A DNA stretch of 34,528 nucleotides, from positions 1-34,528 of the forward strand of contig NZ_JAGOIT010000032.1 of the NCBI RefSeq assembly GCF_017995515.1, in the 5' to 3' direction. This document shows positions 1 to 8,098 of this stretch, in pieces (positions within the stretch are counted from its first letter, which is position 1; each line of letters starts with the position of its first letter). The notes below the pieces were generated by a model. The model did no database searches, was not told where the DNA came from, and saw only the letters and a list, made by a program, of their open reading frames with translations. The position numbers and the translations under genes were made by a program. The stretch is from Propionivibrio sp. (GTDB lineage Bacteria > Pseudomonadota > Gammaproteobacteria > Burkholderiales > Rhodocyclaceae).

Positions 1-295
1 TCAGCTGATAGAACGGGCTGTTGAAGCTGACCGGAACGCGCTTGAAGGCGACGTCGGCGGGCAGCTTCGCCGCCCATTTCCTGACCAGCGGGTTGAGGTC
101 GCTGCAGTGCGGGCAGGCGTAGGAGAAAAACTCGACGACCTCGATCCTGGCCGGGTTGTCGACCTGCAGCGCCGGCTTGATCTCGGCGAAGTCGACGCCG
201 GCCGCGAGCTGCGCCTGCGCCGGCAGGGCGAGCGCCAGCAGGCTGACGAAAGCGAAGGTGTAGGCGGCGAGACGCCCGATAAGCGTTTTCTTCAT
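1..295 (-). CDS. dsbA: Thiol:disulfide interchange protein DsbA (partial, C-terminus outside window)
   Basis: Periplasmic dithiol oxidase that introduces disulfide bonds into secreted proteins. The first 98 residues are visible; the gene runs off the left edge of the window. The ATG at 295 is followed by a signal peptide (basic MKK start, hydrophobic stretch, likely cleavage after AQA near residue 26). The thioredoxin-like active site reads FFSYACPHC, with the CPHC catalytic pair characteristic of DsbA (reverse strand of about 104-115), and is followed by LNP as in family members. It lies 9 bases downstream of the SPOR-domain gene on the same strand, so it is probably co-transcribed with it. 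Identity is clear; only the truncation limits the call. Confidence 0.93.
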   Translation of the reverse strand, partial: MKKTLIGRLAAYTFAFVSLLALALPAQAQLAAGVDFAEIKPALQVDNPARIEVVEFFSYACPHCSDLNPLVRKWAAKLPADVAFKRVPVSFNSPFYQL

Positions 296-304
296 GGGTG
301 TTCC

Positions 305-958
305 TTAATCCTTCTTCACGATGTTGGCTTCGATACCCTGGCTGGAGAGTTCGGAGCGCATGCTGTTGACTTCGTCCTGTTTCTTGAACGGACCAAGGCG
401 GACGCGATACCAGACCTTGTCCTGCAGCATTACCTGCTGCACCGACGCCTCTGCTCCCATCAACGCCAGCTTGGCTTTCTGGTTGTCAGCGTCGGCGGCG
501 TTCTGGAAGGAACCGGTCTGCAGATACACGGGCTCCTTGAGCGCACCTTCCTTGGCCTGTTTCTCCTTCTCGGCATCCGACTGCTTCTGCGCCGTTTGGT
601 TCGGGTCGGCGGTGGCCGGATCGGGGATCGCGTCGGCGTTGCCGGGCAGGATCTTGTAGAAGTCGAAGCGCGGCTTGCCGTCGTCGGCCGCGGTCGGTGC
701 GGGAACCGGATCGCCGGGCTTGCCGGGCAGGGCCATCGGGGCGGGCGAGCCGCCGTTAGCGTCGGCAGGAATTGCGGTGGACGGACGCTGGCCCTTGTCG
801 GCGAACGGCGTCGGCGCCTTGTTGATGTACCAGACGACGCCGGCGGCGGCGACAACGCCGATGACCAGACCGAGGAACAGGCCGATCAGCGTACCGCCAT
901 TCGATTTCTTCCGGTTGCTCGACGAGCGGCTCTTCCGGGGTTTCATGTCACGACTCAT
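305..958 (-). CDS. SPOR-domain membrane protein
   Basis: A 217-residue protein with a short basic cytoplasmic N-terminus (Arg/Lys/Ser-rich, residues 1-20), one transmembrane segment (about 22-45), a long Pro/Ala/Asp-rich periplasmic linker (about 46-140) and a C-terminal SPOR domain (about 142-217, beginning PVYLQTGSF and ending GIEANIVKKD). SPOR domains of the FtsN/DedD type bind denuded peptidoglycan at the division septum, so a cell-envelope or division role is inferred. The start at 958 has a GAGAGA ribosome-binding sequence; a second in-frame ATG at 946 is possible. It lies 16 bases after argS and just before dsbA, which suggests one operon. It is not assigned to FtsN specifically because neighbours and length do not decide it. 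Confidence 0.85.
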   Translation of the reverse strand: MSRDMKPRKSRSSSNRKKSNGGTLIGLFLGLVIGVVAAAGVVWYINKAPTPFADKGQRPSTAIPADANGGSPAPMALPGKPGDPVPAPTAADDGKPRFDFYKILPGNADAIPDPATADPNQTAQKQSDAEKEKQAKEGALKEPVYLQTGSFQNAADADNQKAKLALMGAEASVQQVMLQDKVWYRVRLGPFKKQDEVNSMRSELSSQGIEANIVKKD

Positions 959-974
959 GGGGTCTCTCAGATTC

Positions 975-2738
975 TTACATCGATTGCGGGCAGCTGACGC
1001 CGAGGATGGCCAGGCCGTTGCGGATGACCTGGCGCACCGCGCCGGCGAGCGCGATACGCGCTTCCTTGAGCGCGACGTCGTCGACGAGCATGCGCTCGGC
1101 GTTGTAGTAGCTGTGGAATTCGGCGGCGAGGTCCTTGAGGTAGAAGGCGACTGCGTGCGGCGCAAGCTCGCGCGCCGCCGATTCGATGACTTCCGGGAAC
1201 TCGCTGAGCTTGGCGGCGACCGCCAGTTCGTACGGGCTGGTGAGCAGCGCCAGATCGGCCTTGTCCAGGGTCGCCTCGTCGCCGTCCCACTGCGCGAAGA
1301 TCGAGCACAGGCGGGCGTGCGCGTACTGGATGTAATAGACCGGGTTATCGTTGGTCTGGCTCTTGGCGAGGTCGAGGTCGAAGTCGAGGTGCTGGTCGGA
1401 CTTGCGCAACACGTAGAAGAAGCGACAGGCGTCGTTGCCGACCTCGTCGCGCAGCGTGCGCAGCGTAACGAACTCGCCCGAGCGCGTCGACATCGATGCC
1501 TTCTGCCCGTTGCGGTAGAGCACGGCGAACTGCACCAGCGCCACGTCGAGCACGTCCGGGTCGAGTTCAAGCGCGGCGAGCGCGCCCTTGACGCGCGGAA
1601 TGTAGCCGTGGTGGTCGGCGCCCCAGATGTTGATGACGCGCTCGAAGCCGCGCTCGTACTTGTTCAGGTGATAGGCGATGTCCGACGCGAAGTAGGTGTA
1701 CAGACCGTTGTCGCGCTGCACGACACGGTCCTTCTCGTCGCCGAAAGCGGTCGACTTGAACCACTTGGCGCCGTTCTGCTCGTAGAGGTGGCCGGCTTTC
1801 TCCAGACGGTCGACGCAGCGCGCGACGAGGCCGGTGTCGAACAGCGACTTCTCCGAGAACCAGACCTCGAAATGCACGCCGAACTCCTCGAGGTCGCTGC
1901 GGCAGTCCTCCAGCTGTTCGGTCAACACATGGTTGTGCACGTAGTCCCATTCCTCGCCGAGCAGTTCTTTCGCGCGCGCGATCACCGCATCGAGGTGGGC
2001 TTCGCGCTGTGCCTTGGCTTCATCATCGGCGCGTTCTGCGTCGGGCAGGCCGGGCGTGCCGTCGAGCACGGCGGTGTGCGGGCGGACCAGCTTGTCGCCG
2101 TGCGCGATCTTCATCTGCTCGGCCATGTCGCGCACGTAGTCGCCCTGGTAGGCGTTCGGCGGGAAGGGCACGGTGATGCCGTAGAGGTCGAGGTAGCGCA
2201 GCCAGCAGGAGACGGCCAGGATGTCCATCTGCCGGCCGGCGTCGTTCACGTAGTACTCGCGCGTCACGTCCCAGCCGGCGTAGGCGAGCAGGCTGGAGAG
2301 GCTGGCACCGTACGCCGCGCCACGGCCGTGGCCGACGTGCAGCGGACCGGTCGGGTTGGCCGAGACGAACTCGACCTGCACCTTCTTCTTGCCGCCGGCG
2401 GTCGAGCGGCCAAACGTCGCACCCTGCGCCAGTACGCTGCGCACGACGTCAAGCTTGGCCGCCGGCAGCAGGTGGAAATTGATGAAGCCGGCGCCGGCGA
2501 TCTCGGTCTTTCCGACGAAAGGCGACTTCGGAATCTCCGAGAGCAGCAGCTGCGCCAGCTCGCGCGGATTGCGCTTCATCGCACGTGCCAGTTGCATGGC
2601 GAGGTTGCAGGCGAAGTCGCCGTGCGCGGCCTGTTTCGGACGTTCGAGGACGATCGACGTGTCGGCCTGGTCCGGTGCGACGCTCATCAATGCGGCGCGC
2701 ATCAGGTCGGAAAGATGGGTCTTGATGTCGTGGGTCAT
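975..2738 (-). CDS. argS: Arginine--tRNA ligase
   Basis: Class I aminoacyl-tRNA synthetase that charges tRNA-Arg, 587 residues, close to the usual length. An N-terminal Arg-tRNA-recognition domain (about 1-110) precedes the nucleotide-binding fold with the HIGH-type motif HVGH at 134-137 inside SANPTGPLHVGHGRGA. The KMSKS-like loop is degenerate (KASMSTRSG, 413-421), as is common in ArgRS. A DALR-type anticodon-binding domain fills about 470-587. The gene has its own plausible promoter (perfect TATAAT on the reverse strand) and reads into the SPOR-domain gene 16 bases downstream. Cytoplasmic and essential in most bacteria. Confidence 0.97.
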   Translation of the reverse strand: MTHDIKTHLSDLMRAALMSVAPDQADTSIVLERPKQAAHGDFACNLAMQLARAMKRNPRELAQLLLSEIPKSPFVGKTEIAGAGFINFHLLPAAKLDVVRSVLAQGATFGRSTAGGKKKVQVEFVSANPTGPLHVGHGRGAAYGASLSSLLAYAGWDVTREYYVNDAGRQMDILAVSCWLRYLDLYGITVPFPPNAYQGDYVRDMAEQMKIAHGDKLVRPHTAVLDGTPGLPDAERADDEAKAQREAHLDAVIARAKELLGEEWDYVHNHVLTEQLEDCRSDLEEFGVHFEVWFSEKSLFDTGLVARCVDRLEKAGHLYEQNGAKWFKSTAFGDEKDRVVQRDNGLYTYFASDIAYHLNKYERGFERVINIWGADHHGYIPRVKGALAALELDPDVLDVALVQFAVLYRNGQKASMSTRSGEFVTLRTLRDEVGNDACRFFYVLRKSDQHLDFDLDLAKSQTNDNPVYYIQYAHARLCSIFAQWDGDEATLDKADLALLTSPYELAVAAKLSEFPEVIESAARELAPHAVAFYLKDLAAEFHSYYNAERMLVDDVALKEARIALAGAVRQVIRNGLAILGVSCPQSM

Positions 2739-2773
2739 CTTGGTGCTTTGTCTTGAAAATGGGGCAATTGGCG

Positions 2774-2779
2774 ATTATA
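2774..2779 (-). promoter_or_regulatory. Putative -10 element of argS
   Basis: The reverse strand reads a perfect TATAAT about 35 bases ahead of the argS start codon, giving a leader of roughly 30 bases. No good TTGACA-like -35 sits at 16-18 bases spacing, so the -35 is either weak or the match is fortuitous. Its position in the 85-base gap between the EamA gene and argS suggests that argS is not wholly dependent on upstream transcription. Confidence 0.45.
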
Positions 2780-2823
2780 CGACGCGTGCGCAGGCGGCGC
2801 GGCAACCGATGCGCGCGTCGGGA

Positions 2824-3792
2824 TCAGGCGACGGTGCCTTCGCCGGCAACGGCTTCCGGCTTGATGCGCACGGCCCACATGACGCCGGCAATCAGGAGGC
2901 CGATTCCGAGCAGCGTCGTCGTTTCGGGCCACGTGCCGCGCAGGATGAAGGCGTAGGCGAGCGCGGCGAGCGTCTCGAAGACGATCAACTGCCCGGCGAG
3001 CGCCGTCGGCAGGCGCTGGCTCGATTCGTTCCAGCACAGGGTGCCGAGCCATGAGGCGAAGAGGCCGATGGCGACCATCAGGCCGACGAAGGTGTCGGGG
3101 CGCAGGCCGAAAGGCATCGGAAACGGGTCGCCGCGCAGCGCCATCGTCGCCCAGAGGAGCGCATAACCGACGAACGCCAGCGGCAGCGTGGCGATGCCTT
3201 GCGCAGTGGCCCAGGTGGTCGGGCTGCGTCCGGGGTGATTGCGCAGCCAGTCGGCGTTGCGCAGCGGGTACCAGGTCCAGCAGACGAGGGCGGCGATGGC
3301 GAACAGCACGCCGGTGGCGTAGCGGGTAGGGTCGGCACCGGTCGATTGCGCGAGGGCGTTGAGCTCGACGTGATTGACGCAAGCGATTCCCGCGCCGATC
3401 AATGCTAGCGATGGCGCGAGCTTGCGCCAGGGCAGTTTGCCGTCGCGCTGGACGTTGCGCCGGTTGGCGGTGATGGCGATGACGACGGGCAAGGTGCCGA
3501 TGATCATCGTCGGCAACGGCCCGCCGGCGCGCTGGATGGCGCTGGCGAGGCACAGGTAGTAGAGCAGGTTGCCGACGGCGGCGAGCTTGAGCGCTTCCTT
3601 CCAGTCGGCGCGCGACAGCTGGCTCAAGCGACGGCGGTCGAGCCAGGCGAGCGGCAAGGCGATCAGGCCGAAGGCGAGATAGCGGCCGACCGATTGCAGG
3701 ACGGGCGGGTACTCCGGCAAGAGCAGCGGGCTGACGAAGACCAGCCCCCACATCATGCCGGCGATCAGGGCGTAGATGATGCCGACGAACAT
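2824..3792 (-). CDS. EamA/DMT-superfamily membrane transporter
   Basis: A 322-residue integral membrane protein with about ten hydrophobic segments arranged as two EamA-type halves, typical of the drug/metabolite transporter superfamily. Motifs such as GMMWGLVFVSP near the N-terminus and a second half containing SWLGTLCWNESSQRLP and AGQLIVFETLAALAYA fit the family. Substrate cannot be read from sequence; relatives export amino acids or metabolites. The ATG at 3792 has a GGAAG ribosome-binding sequence 7 bases upstream. It is divergent from ydfG across a 129-base gap and lies 85 bases upstream of argS on the same strand. Confidence 0.85.
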   Translation of the reverse strand: MFVGIIYALIAGMMWGLVFVSPLLLPEYPPVLQSVGRYLAFGLIALPLAWLDRRRLSQLSRADWKEALKLAAVGNLLYYLCLASAIQRAGGPLPTMIIGTLPVVIAITANRRNVQRDGKLPWRKLAPSLALIGAGIACVNHVELNALAQSTGADPTRYATGVLFAIAALVCWTWYPLRNADWLRNHPGRSPTTWATAQGIATLPLAFVGYALLWATMALRGDPFPMPFGLRPDTFVGLMVAIGLFASWLGTLCWNESSQRLPTALAGQLIVFETLAALAYAFILRGTWPETTTLLGIGLLIAGVMWAVRIKPEAVAGEGTVA

Positions 3793-3877
3793 TGGATGCT
3801 TCCGGTGTTTTCAATGCGAGGCGAGAGTCTAGCCGGAGTTTGGCCGGAGTCCAGCCTGATTTGCCGATGCGATCCGC

Positions 3878-3883
3878 TACACT
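3878..3883 (+). promoter_or_regulatory. Putative -10 element of ydfG
   Basis: TACACT lies 38 bases before the chosen GTG start of ydfG, in the divergent gap with the transporter gene. A weak CTGATT at 3856-3861 could serve as -35 with 16 bases spacing. The match is modest and is given only as the best candidate in this gap. Confidence 0.3.
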
Positions 3884-3921
3884 GATGGCATTCGTCCTGG
3901 TTATTGGCAAAGGAGTCGGCG

Positions 3922-4677
3922 GTGATCGTTCTAGTGACAGGTGCAAGTTCCGGGTTCGGCGCGGCGATGGCGCGCCGTTTTGTCCAGCAGGGTCATCGCG
4001 TGATCGCCGCCGCACGGCGCAGCGAGCGCCTGGCCGATCTGCACGGCGAGCTGGGCGATGCGCTGTTGCCGGTGACGCTGGACGTGACCGACAAGGCGTC
4101 GATCACTGCGGCGCTGGCGGGCCTGCCGGCGGCGTGGAAACCGATCGACGTGCTGATCAACAACGCCGGCCTCGCGCTCGGTACCGAGCCGGCGCATCTT
4201 GCCGCGCTCGACGAGTGGGAAACGATGATCGCCACCAACACCACGGGGCTGGTCACGATGACGCGCGCCTTACTGCCGGAAATGGTCGCGCGCGGCAGCG
4301 GGCTCGTCATCAACATCGGTTCGATCGCCGGCGATACGCCGTATCCGGGCGGCAACGTCTATGGCGCGACCAAGGCCTTCGTCGATCAATTCACGCGTAA
4401 TCTGCGTGCCGATCTGGTCGGTACCGGCGTGCGCGCCACCAACCTCGCACCCGGTCTGTGCGGCGGCACCGAGTTCTCGAACGTGCGCTTTCGCGGCAAC
4501 GACGAGGCGGCGGCGAAAGTCTATGCCGGGACGGTGCCGCTGACCGCCGACGACGTGGCCGAAGCCGCGTACTGGGTGGCGACGCTGCCGCCGCATGTGA
4601 ACATCAACAAGATCGAGATGATGCCGACCTGCCAGGGCTACGGCTCGCTCAACATCAAGCGCGATATTTCGCTTTGA
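3922..4677 (+). CDS. ydfG: YdfG-type NADP-dependent 3-hydroxy acid dehydrogenase (short-chain dehydrogenase)
   Basis: A classical short-chain dehydrogenase of 251 residues. The cofactor site is the N-terminal TGASSGFG. The NAG motif follows (INNAGLALG), then the catalytic Ser in NIGSIAGD and the Tyr-Lys pair in YGATK. The C-terminal half (PGLCGGTEFSNVRF, then HVNINKIEMMP) closely resembles E. coli YdfG, which oxidises serine-type 3-hydroxy acids and reduces malonic semialdehyde. The start chosen is the GTG at 3922, 6 bases after the strong AAAGGAG at 3909-3915. An upstream in-frame TTG at 3904 would place the ribosome-binding site inside the gene. It converges with the YitT gene, with one base between the two stop codons. 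Confidence 0.92.
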   Translation: MIVLVTGASSGFGAAMARRFVQQGHRVIAAARRSERLADLHGELGDALLPVTLDVTDKASITAALAGLPAAWKPIDVLINNAGLALGTEPAHLAALDEWETMIATNTTGLVTMTRALLPEMVARGSGLVINIGSIAGDTPYPGGNVYGATKAFVDQFTRNLRADLVGTGVRATNLAPGLCGGTEFSNVRFRGNDEAAAKVYAGTVPLTADDVAEAAYWVATLPPHVNINKIEMMPTCQGYGSLNIKRDISL

Positions 4678-4678
4678 G

Positions 4679-5281
4679 CTACTGCCCGAAGTAACGTCCG
4701 GGGCGGTGGTTGATCGCCAGCACCATGTTGAGTACGAGCGCGCCGAGTATCGACAGCGCGACGCGCGTTGGTTCGACGATGGCCAGCGCGGCGCAGACGA
4801 TGAAGCCGTCGGCGATCATCTGCAGCGTGCCGGCGCTCCAGCCGCGCTTCTTCTGCAGGTAGATCGCCATCACGCCGAGTCCGCCGAGACTCGCGCGGTG
4901 ACGGACGAGCATCAGCAGCCCGGCGCCGGCGAGCAGGCCGCCGATGACCGCAGCAAAGACGGGATGGATGCTCTCGATGTGGATCCAGCGCGGCAGCACC
5001 TCGCTGTAGAGCGAGAGCAGCGCGACGGCGGCAAAGGTCTTCAACGTGAAGGCGCGGCCAAGCGCGAGCAGCCCGAAGATGTAGAACGGGATGTTGATCA
5101 GGAAATACAAAAGCCCGAACGAAACGTCGCTCGCGTAGTGCCCGAGGAAAGCCAGCCCCGCCGTGCCGCCGGTGAGCAGGCCGGCATGGCGGAAGAGCAC
5201 GATGGCGAAGGCGAAGAGCAGGGTGCCGGAAACGAGCGCCTGGATGTCTTCGAACAGGCTGTGGTCGGAAGCGGTGGTCAT
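4679..5281 (-). CDS. YitT-family membrane protein
   Basis: A 200-residue protein with five or six hydrophobic segments, including a Gly-rich motif HAGLLTGGTAGLAFL near residues 32-46 and PFYIFGLLALGRAFTLKT. These match the YitT/DUF161 family of inner-membrane proteins of unknown function, here without the C-terminal soluble DUF2179 domain of the longer members. No strong ribosome-binding sequence precedes the ATG at 5281. It follows the liv terminator hairpin, so it probably has its own promoter or depends on read-through. A transport role is only a guess. Confidence 0.78.
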   Translation of the reverse strand: MTTASDHSLFEDIQALVSGTLLFAFAIVLFRHAGLLTGGTAGLAFLGHYASDVSFGLLYFLINIPFYIFGLLALGRAFTLKTFAAVALLSLYSEVLPRWIHIESIHPVFAAVIGGLLAGAGLLMLVRHRASLGGLGVMAIYLQKKRGWSAGTLQMIADGFIVCAALAIVEPTRVALSILGALVLNMVLAINHRPGRYFGQ

Positions 5282-5310
5282 GGCTGAGTGCGGAGTCGGT
5301 GGATAAACGA

Positions 5311-5334
5311 ACGGCCGCCTGTGCGGGCGGCCGT
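5311..5334 (-). terminator. Stem-loop at the end of the liv operon
   Basis: ACGGCCGCC at 5311-5319 pairs perfectly with GGCGGCCGT at 5326-5334 around a 6-base loop, 26 bases beyond the livF stop codon. On the reverse strand the 3' side reads TTCGTTTA, a weak U-rich tail. It is probably the operon terminator, imperfect as an intrinsic terminator. Confidence 0.55.
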
Positions 5335-5359
5335 GCCTGGGCGAAGAAAGGTGCAGTGC

Positions 5360-6067
5360 CTACATGCCGAGGTAGGCCTTCTTCACGTCCTCGTTGCTCA
5401 GCAGGTTCTCGGCCTTGTCTTCGAGCGTGATCGCGCCGTTCTCCATGACGTAGCCGCGGTGCGCGATCTTCAGTGCCTGGTTGGCGTTCTGTTCGACGAG
5501 GAAGACCGTCGTGTTGCTCTCGACGTTGATCTTTTTGACGATCTCGAAGATCTGCTTGATGATCAGCGGCGCGAGGCCGAGCGATGGCTCGTCGAGCAGG
5601 AGCAGCGACGGCCGCGCGAGCAGCGCGCGCGAGATGGCGAGCATCTGCTGTTCGCCGCCGGAGAGCGTGCCGCCGGCCTGCTGGCGACGCTGTTCGAGGA
5701 TCGGGAAGCGTTCGAAGACGTAGTCGATGTCCGACTTGATCGCCGCCTTGTCGTTGCGCATGTAGGCGCCCATTTCCAGGTTCTCGAGCACGCTCATCTG
5801 CGGGAAGATGTGGCGGCCTTCGGGTACCTGGCAGATGCCGAGGCTGACGATCTTCTCGGCCGACAGGTTCTGGATCGGCTGGCCGCGGAAGACAATCTCG
5901 CCGTGGCGCGGCGGCGTGACGCCGCAGATCGACATCAGCGTCGTACTTTTGCCGGCACCGTTGGCGCCGATCAGCGTGACGATCTCGCCCTCGTTGATCG
6001 TCAGCGAGACGTTCTTGAGCGCCTGGATGTTGCCGTAGTAGGTCTGGATGTTGCGTACTTCAAGCAT
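5360..6067 (-). CDS. livF: Branched-chain amino acid ABC transporter ATP-binding protein LivF
   Basis: The second ATPase of the high-affinity Leu/Ile/Val (LIV-I) importer, 235 residues. Walker A is GANGAGKST at 34-42, the ABC signature is LSGGEQQ at about 135-141, and Walker B is LLLLDEP at about 155-161 followed by SLGLAPL, which is diagnostic for LivF-type subunits. The start chosen is the ATG at 6067 because GAGGAAG stands 3 bases upstream. A GTG at 6079 would add MRKP but leave the ribosome-binding sequence inside the coding region. It overlaps the end of livG by 8 bases, which implies translational coupling. Last gene of the operon. Confidence 0.95.
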   Translation of the reverse strand: MLEVRNIQTYYGNIQALKNVSLTINEGEIVTLIGANGAGKSTTLMSICGVTPPRHGEIVFRGQPIQNLSAEKIVSLGICQVPEGRHIFPQMSVLENLEMGAYMRNDKAAIKSDIDYVFERFPILEQRRQQAGGTLSGGEQQMLAISRALLARPSLLLLDEPSLGLAPLIIKQIFEIVKKINVESNTTVFLVEQNANQALKIAHRGYVMENGAITLEDKAENLLSNEDVKKAYLGM

Positions 6068-6863
6068 GGGCTTCCTCACCGAGATAGGCCTCGATCACCT
6101 TTGGATTTTCCTTGATCTCGCGCGGCGTGCCCTGGGCGATCTCCTTGCCGTACTCGACGACGTAGATGCGGTCCGAGATGCTCATGACGAGCTTCATGTC
6201 GTGCTCGATCAGCAGGATGGAGACTTTCTCCTCGGCCCGGATGCGTACGATCAGTTCGTCGAGTTCGTGCGTCTCGTGCGGATTCATTCCGGCCGCCGGT
6301 TCGTCGAGTAGCAGCAGGAAGGGATCGGTCGCCAGCGCGCGGGCGATCTCCAGGCGGCGCTGGGCGCCGTAGGAGAGGTTGCTGGAAAACTCGTCGGCGA
6401 CGTCGGCGAGACCGACCTTCTCAAGCAGGCGGTAAGCCTTCTCGACCGTTTCCTTCTCCTCGCGCTTCGCTTTCGGCGTGCTCAGGATGGCGTCGAGGAT
6501 GCTCGTGCGTGTACGGCAGTGGCAGCCGATCATCACGTTCTCCAGCACCGTCATCGCCGGGAACAGGCGGATGTTCTGGAAGGTGCGCGCCATGCCGAGC
6601 GCGGTGATGCTGTTCGGCTTCATGCCGTTCAGCTTGCGGCTCTTGCCGGTCGGCGGGTGGATCGTCACCTGGCCGTGCGTCGGCGTGTAGATGCCGGTGA
6701 CGCAGTTGAAGAAGGTCGTCTTGCCGGCGCCGTTCGGGCCGATCAGGGCGACAATCTCGCCCTCAAAAATATCGAGACTGACGTTGTCGATGGCGCGCAG
6801 GCCACCGAACTCCATGCTCAGGTTGCTGACCTCGAGCAGCTTCTTGGCGTTACTTGCTGCCAT
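6060..6863 (-). CDS. livG: Branched-chain amino acid ABC transporter ATP-binding protein LivG
   Basis: The first ATPase of the LIV importer, 267 residues. Walker A GPNGAGKTT is at 42-50, the signature is the LivG variant LSYGAQRR at about 163-170, and Walker B is LLLLDEPAAGMN at about 183 onward. The typical LivG insertion between Walker A and the signature (residues about 70-140, including GMARTFQNIRLFPAMTVLENV) is present. Ribosome-binding AAGGGG precedes the ATG. It overlaps the end of livM by 14 bases and the start of livF by 8 bases, so the three cytoplasmic-side genes are tightly coupled. Confidence 0.95.
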   Translation of the reverse strand: MAASNAKKLLEVSNLSMEFGGLRAIDNVSLDIFEGEIVALIGPNGAGKTTFFNCVTGIYTPTHGQVTIHPPTGKSRKLNGMKPNSITALGMARTFQNIRLFPAMTVLENVMIGCHCRTRTSILDAILSTPKAKREEKETVEKAYRLLEKVGLADVADEFSSNLSYGAQRRLEIARALATDPFLLLLDEPAAGMNPHETHELDELIVRIRAEEKVSILLIEHDMKLVMSISDRIYVVEYGKEIAQGTPREIKENPKVIEAYLGEEAHA

Positions 6864-8094
6864 CGGTTTTCCCCTTCTTCACAGCACTGAGATCGTATTT
6901 GCGGCGCATGTTGCTGATCAGGCCCTGCGGACGGAAGATCATCATCAGCACCATGACGGCGCCGAAGACCAGCATGCGGTATTCGGCGAAGGTGCGCAGG
7001 TACTCGGGCAGGAGCTTCAGGGCGAGCGAGGCGATGATCACGCCGAGGATCGAACCCATGCCGCCGAGCACGACCATTGCCAGGATCATGGCCGAGTCCA
7101 TGAAGGTGAAGCTGTCCGGGTTGATGAAGCTGTTGTGCGCGGCGAAGATGACGCCGACGAGACCGGCCCAGAAGGCGCCGAGCGCGTAGGCTGAGAGTTT
7201 GGTGCGCGCCATGTCGACGCCCATCGCGACGCAGGCGATTTCATCCTCACGCAGCGCCATCCAGGCGCGGCCGATGCGCGAGTTCTTCAGGCGGGTGGTG
7301 ACGAGGATCGTGATGCCGACCAGCGCGAGCACGATGTAGTAGCTGTAGACCGCCTTCTGCCGGCCGTCGAGCGCCATGCCGAAGAGTTCGGGGCGCGGGA
7401 TGTTGGCGATGCCGGCGGCACCGCCGAAGACCGTGTCCCAGTTCTCCAGCACGATCTTGGTGATCGAGGCGAAGCCGAGGGTGACGATGGCCAGATAGTC
7501 GCCGCGCAGGCGCAGGATCGGGAAGCCGAGGACGATGCCGAACAGCATGCCCATCAATCCGCCGAGCGGCAGGCAGGTCCAGAAGCCGAGGTCGAAGTTC
7601 TTGGAGAGCAACGCGTAGGTGTAGGAACCGACGGCGAAGAAGGCGATGTAGCCGAGGTCGAGCAGGCCGGCGAGGCCGACCGTGATATTGAGGCCGAGAC
7701 CGAGGACGACGAAGATCAGCGCGCTGACCATCACGTTCACGTGGTAGAAGTTCGTCCCGGTCGAGACCAGCCACGGGAAGGCGAGACCGATCGCCGCGGC
7801 GACGAGCAAGAGCCGTTTGCTGAGCACCGGATCATCAGCCAGTCGCTGCGCAAAGGTGACCTTCTCGACCGCCGGCTGGGCGGCGGCCTTGTCGGCTTCA
7901 CGCCGAGCGGCGCGCCGCTCGGTCGAGAACTGCCAGAGCCAGGCCAGGGCGAAGGAGCACACGCCGACCCACAACATATTCGACCAGCGCCATTCGACTT
8001 CGTTGTTGATCGTATTGACCCGGACCACCATCAGCGGCAGGGTGAGAAACATGAACCAGAGACTGATTCCGATGGAGCGTTTCAGGTGAGCCAT
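6850..8094 (-). CDS. livM: Branched-chain amino acid ABC transporter permease LivM
   Basis: Inner-membrane permease of the LIV importer, 414 residues, with about ten hydrophobic segments. An N-terminal extension with two hydrophobic stretches and a charged linker (about residues 1-95) precedes the permease core, as in the longer LivM proteins. Typical motifs are GLGLNITVGLAGLLDLGYIAFFAVGSY and the cytoplasmic coupling region WMALREDEIACVAMGVD, followed by KLSAYALGAFWAGLVG. The start at 8094 is 4 bases after the livH stop; the livH stop codon TAA is part of the TAAGG used as ribosome-binding sequence, so translation is probably coupled. Confidence 0.94.
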   Translation of the reverse strand: MAHLKRSIGISLWFMFLTLPLMVVRVNTINNEVEWRWSNMLWVGVCSFALAWLWQFSTERRAARREADKAAAQPAVEKVTFAQRLADDPVLSKRLLLVAAAIGLAFPWLVSTGTNFYHVNVMVSALIFVVLGLGLNITVGLAGLLDLGYIAFFAVGSYTYALLSKNFDLGFWTCLPLGGLMGMLFGIVLGFPILRLRGDYLAIVTLGFASITKIVLENWDTVFGGAAGIANIPRPELFGMALDGRQKAVYSYYIVLALVGITILVTTRLKNSRIGRAWMALREDEIACVAMGVDMARTKLSAYALGAFWAGLVGVIFAAHNSFINPDSFTFMDSAMILAMVVLGGMGSILGVIIASLALKLLPEYLRTFAEYRMLVFGAVMVLMMIFRPQGLISNMRRKYDLSAVKKGKTDGSK

Positions 8095-8098
8095 AGCC

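Noticed and set aside
675-2756. 693-codon open frame on the forward strand opposite argS
   Set aside because: It is the antisense shadow of argS. Its protein is rich in Arg/Val/Glu/Asp with no motif, which follows from GC-rich codon bias.
5301-5310. GTGGATAA-like sequence resembling part of a DnaA box
   Set aside because: Single imperfect match with no companions; not evidence for an origin.
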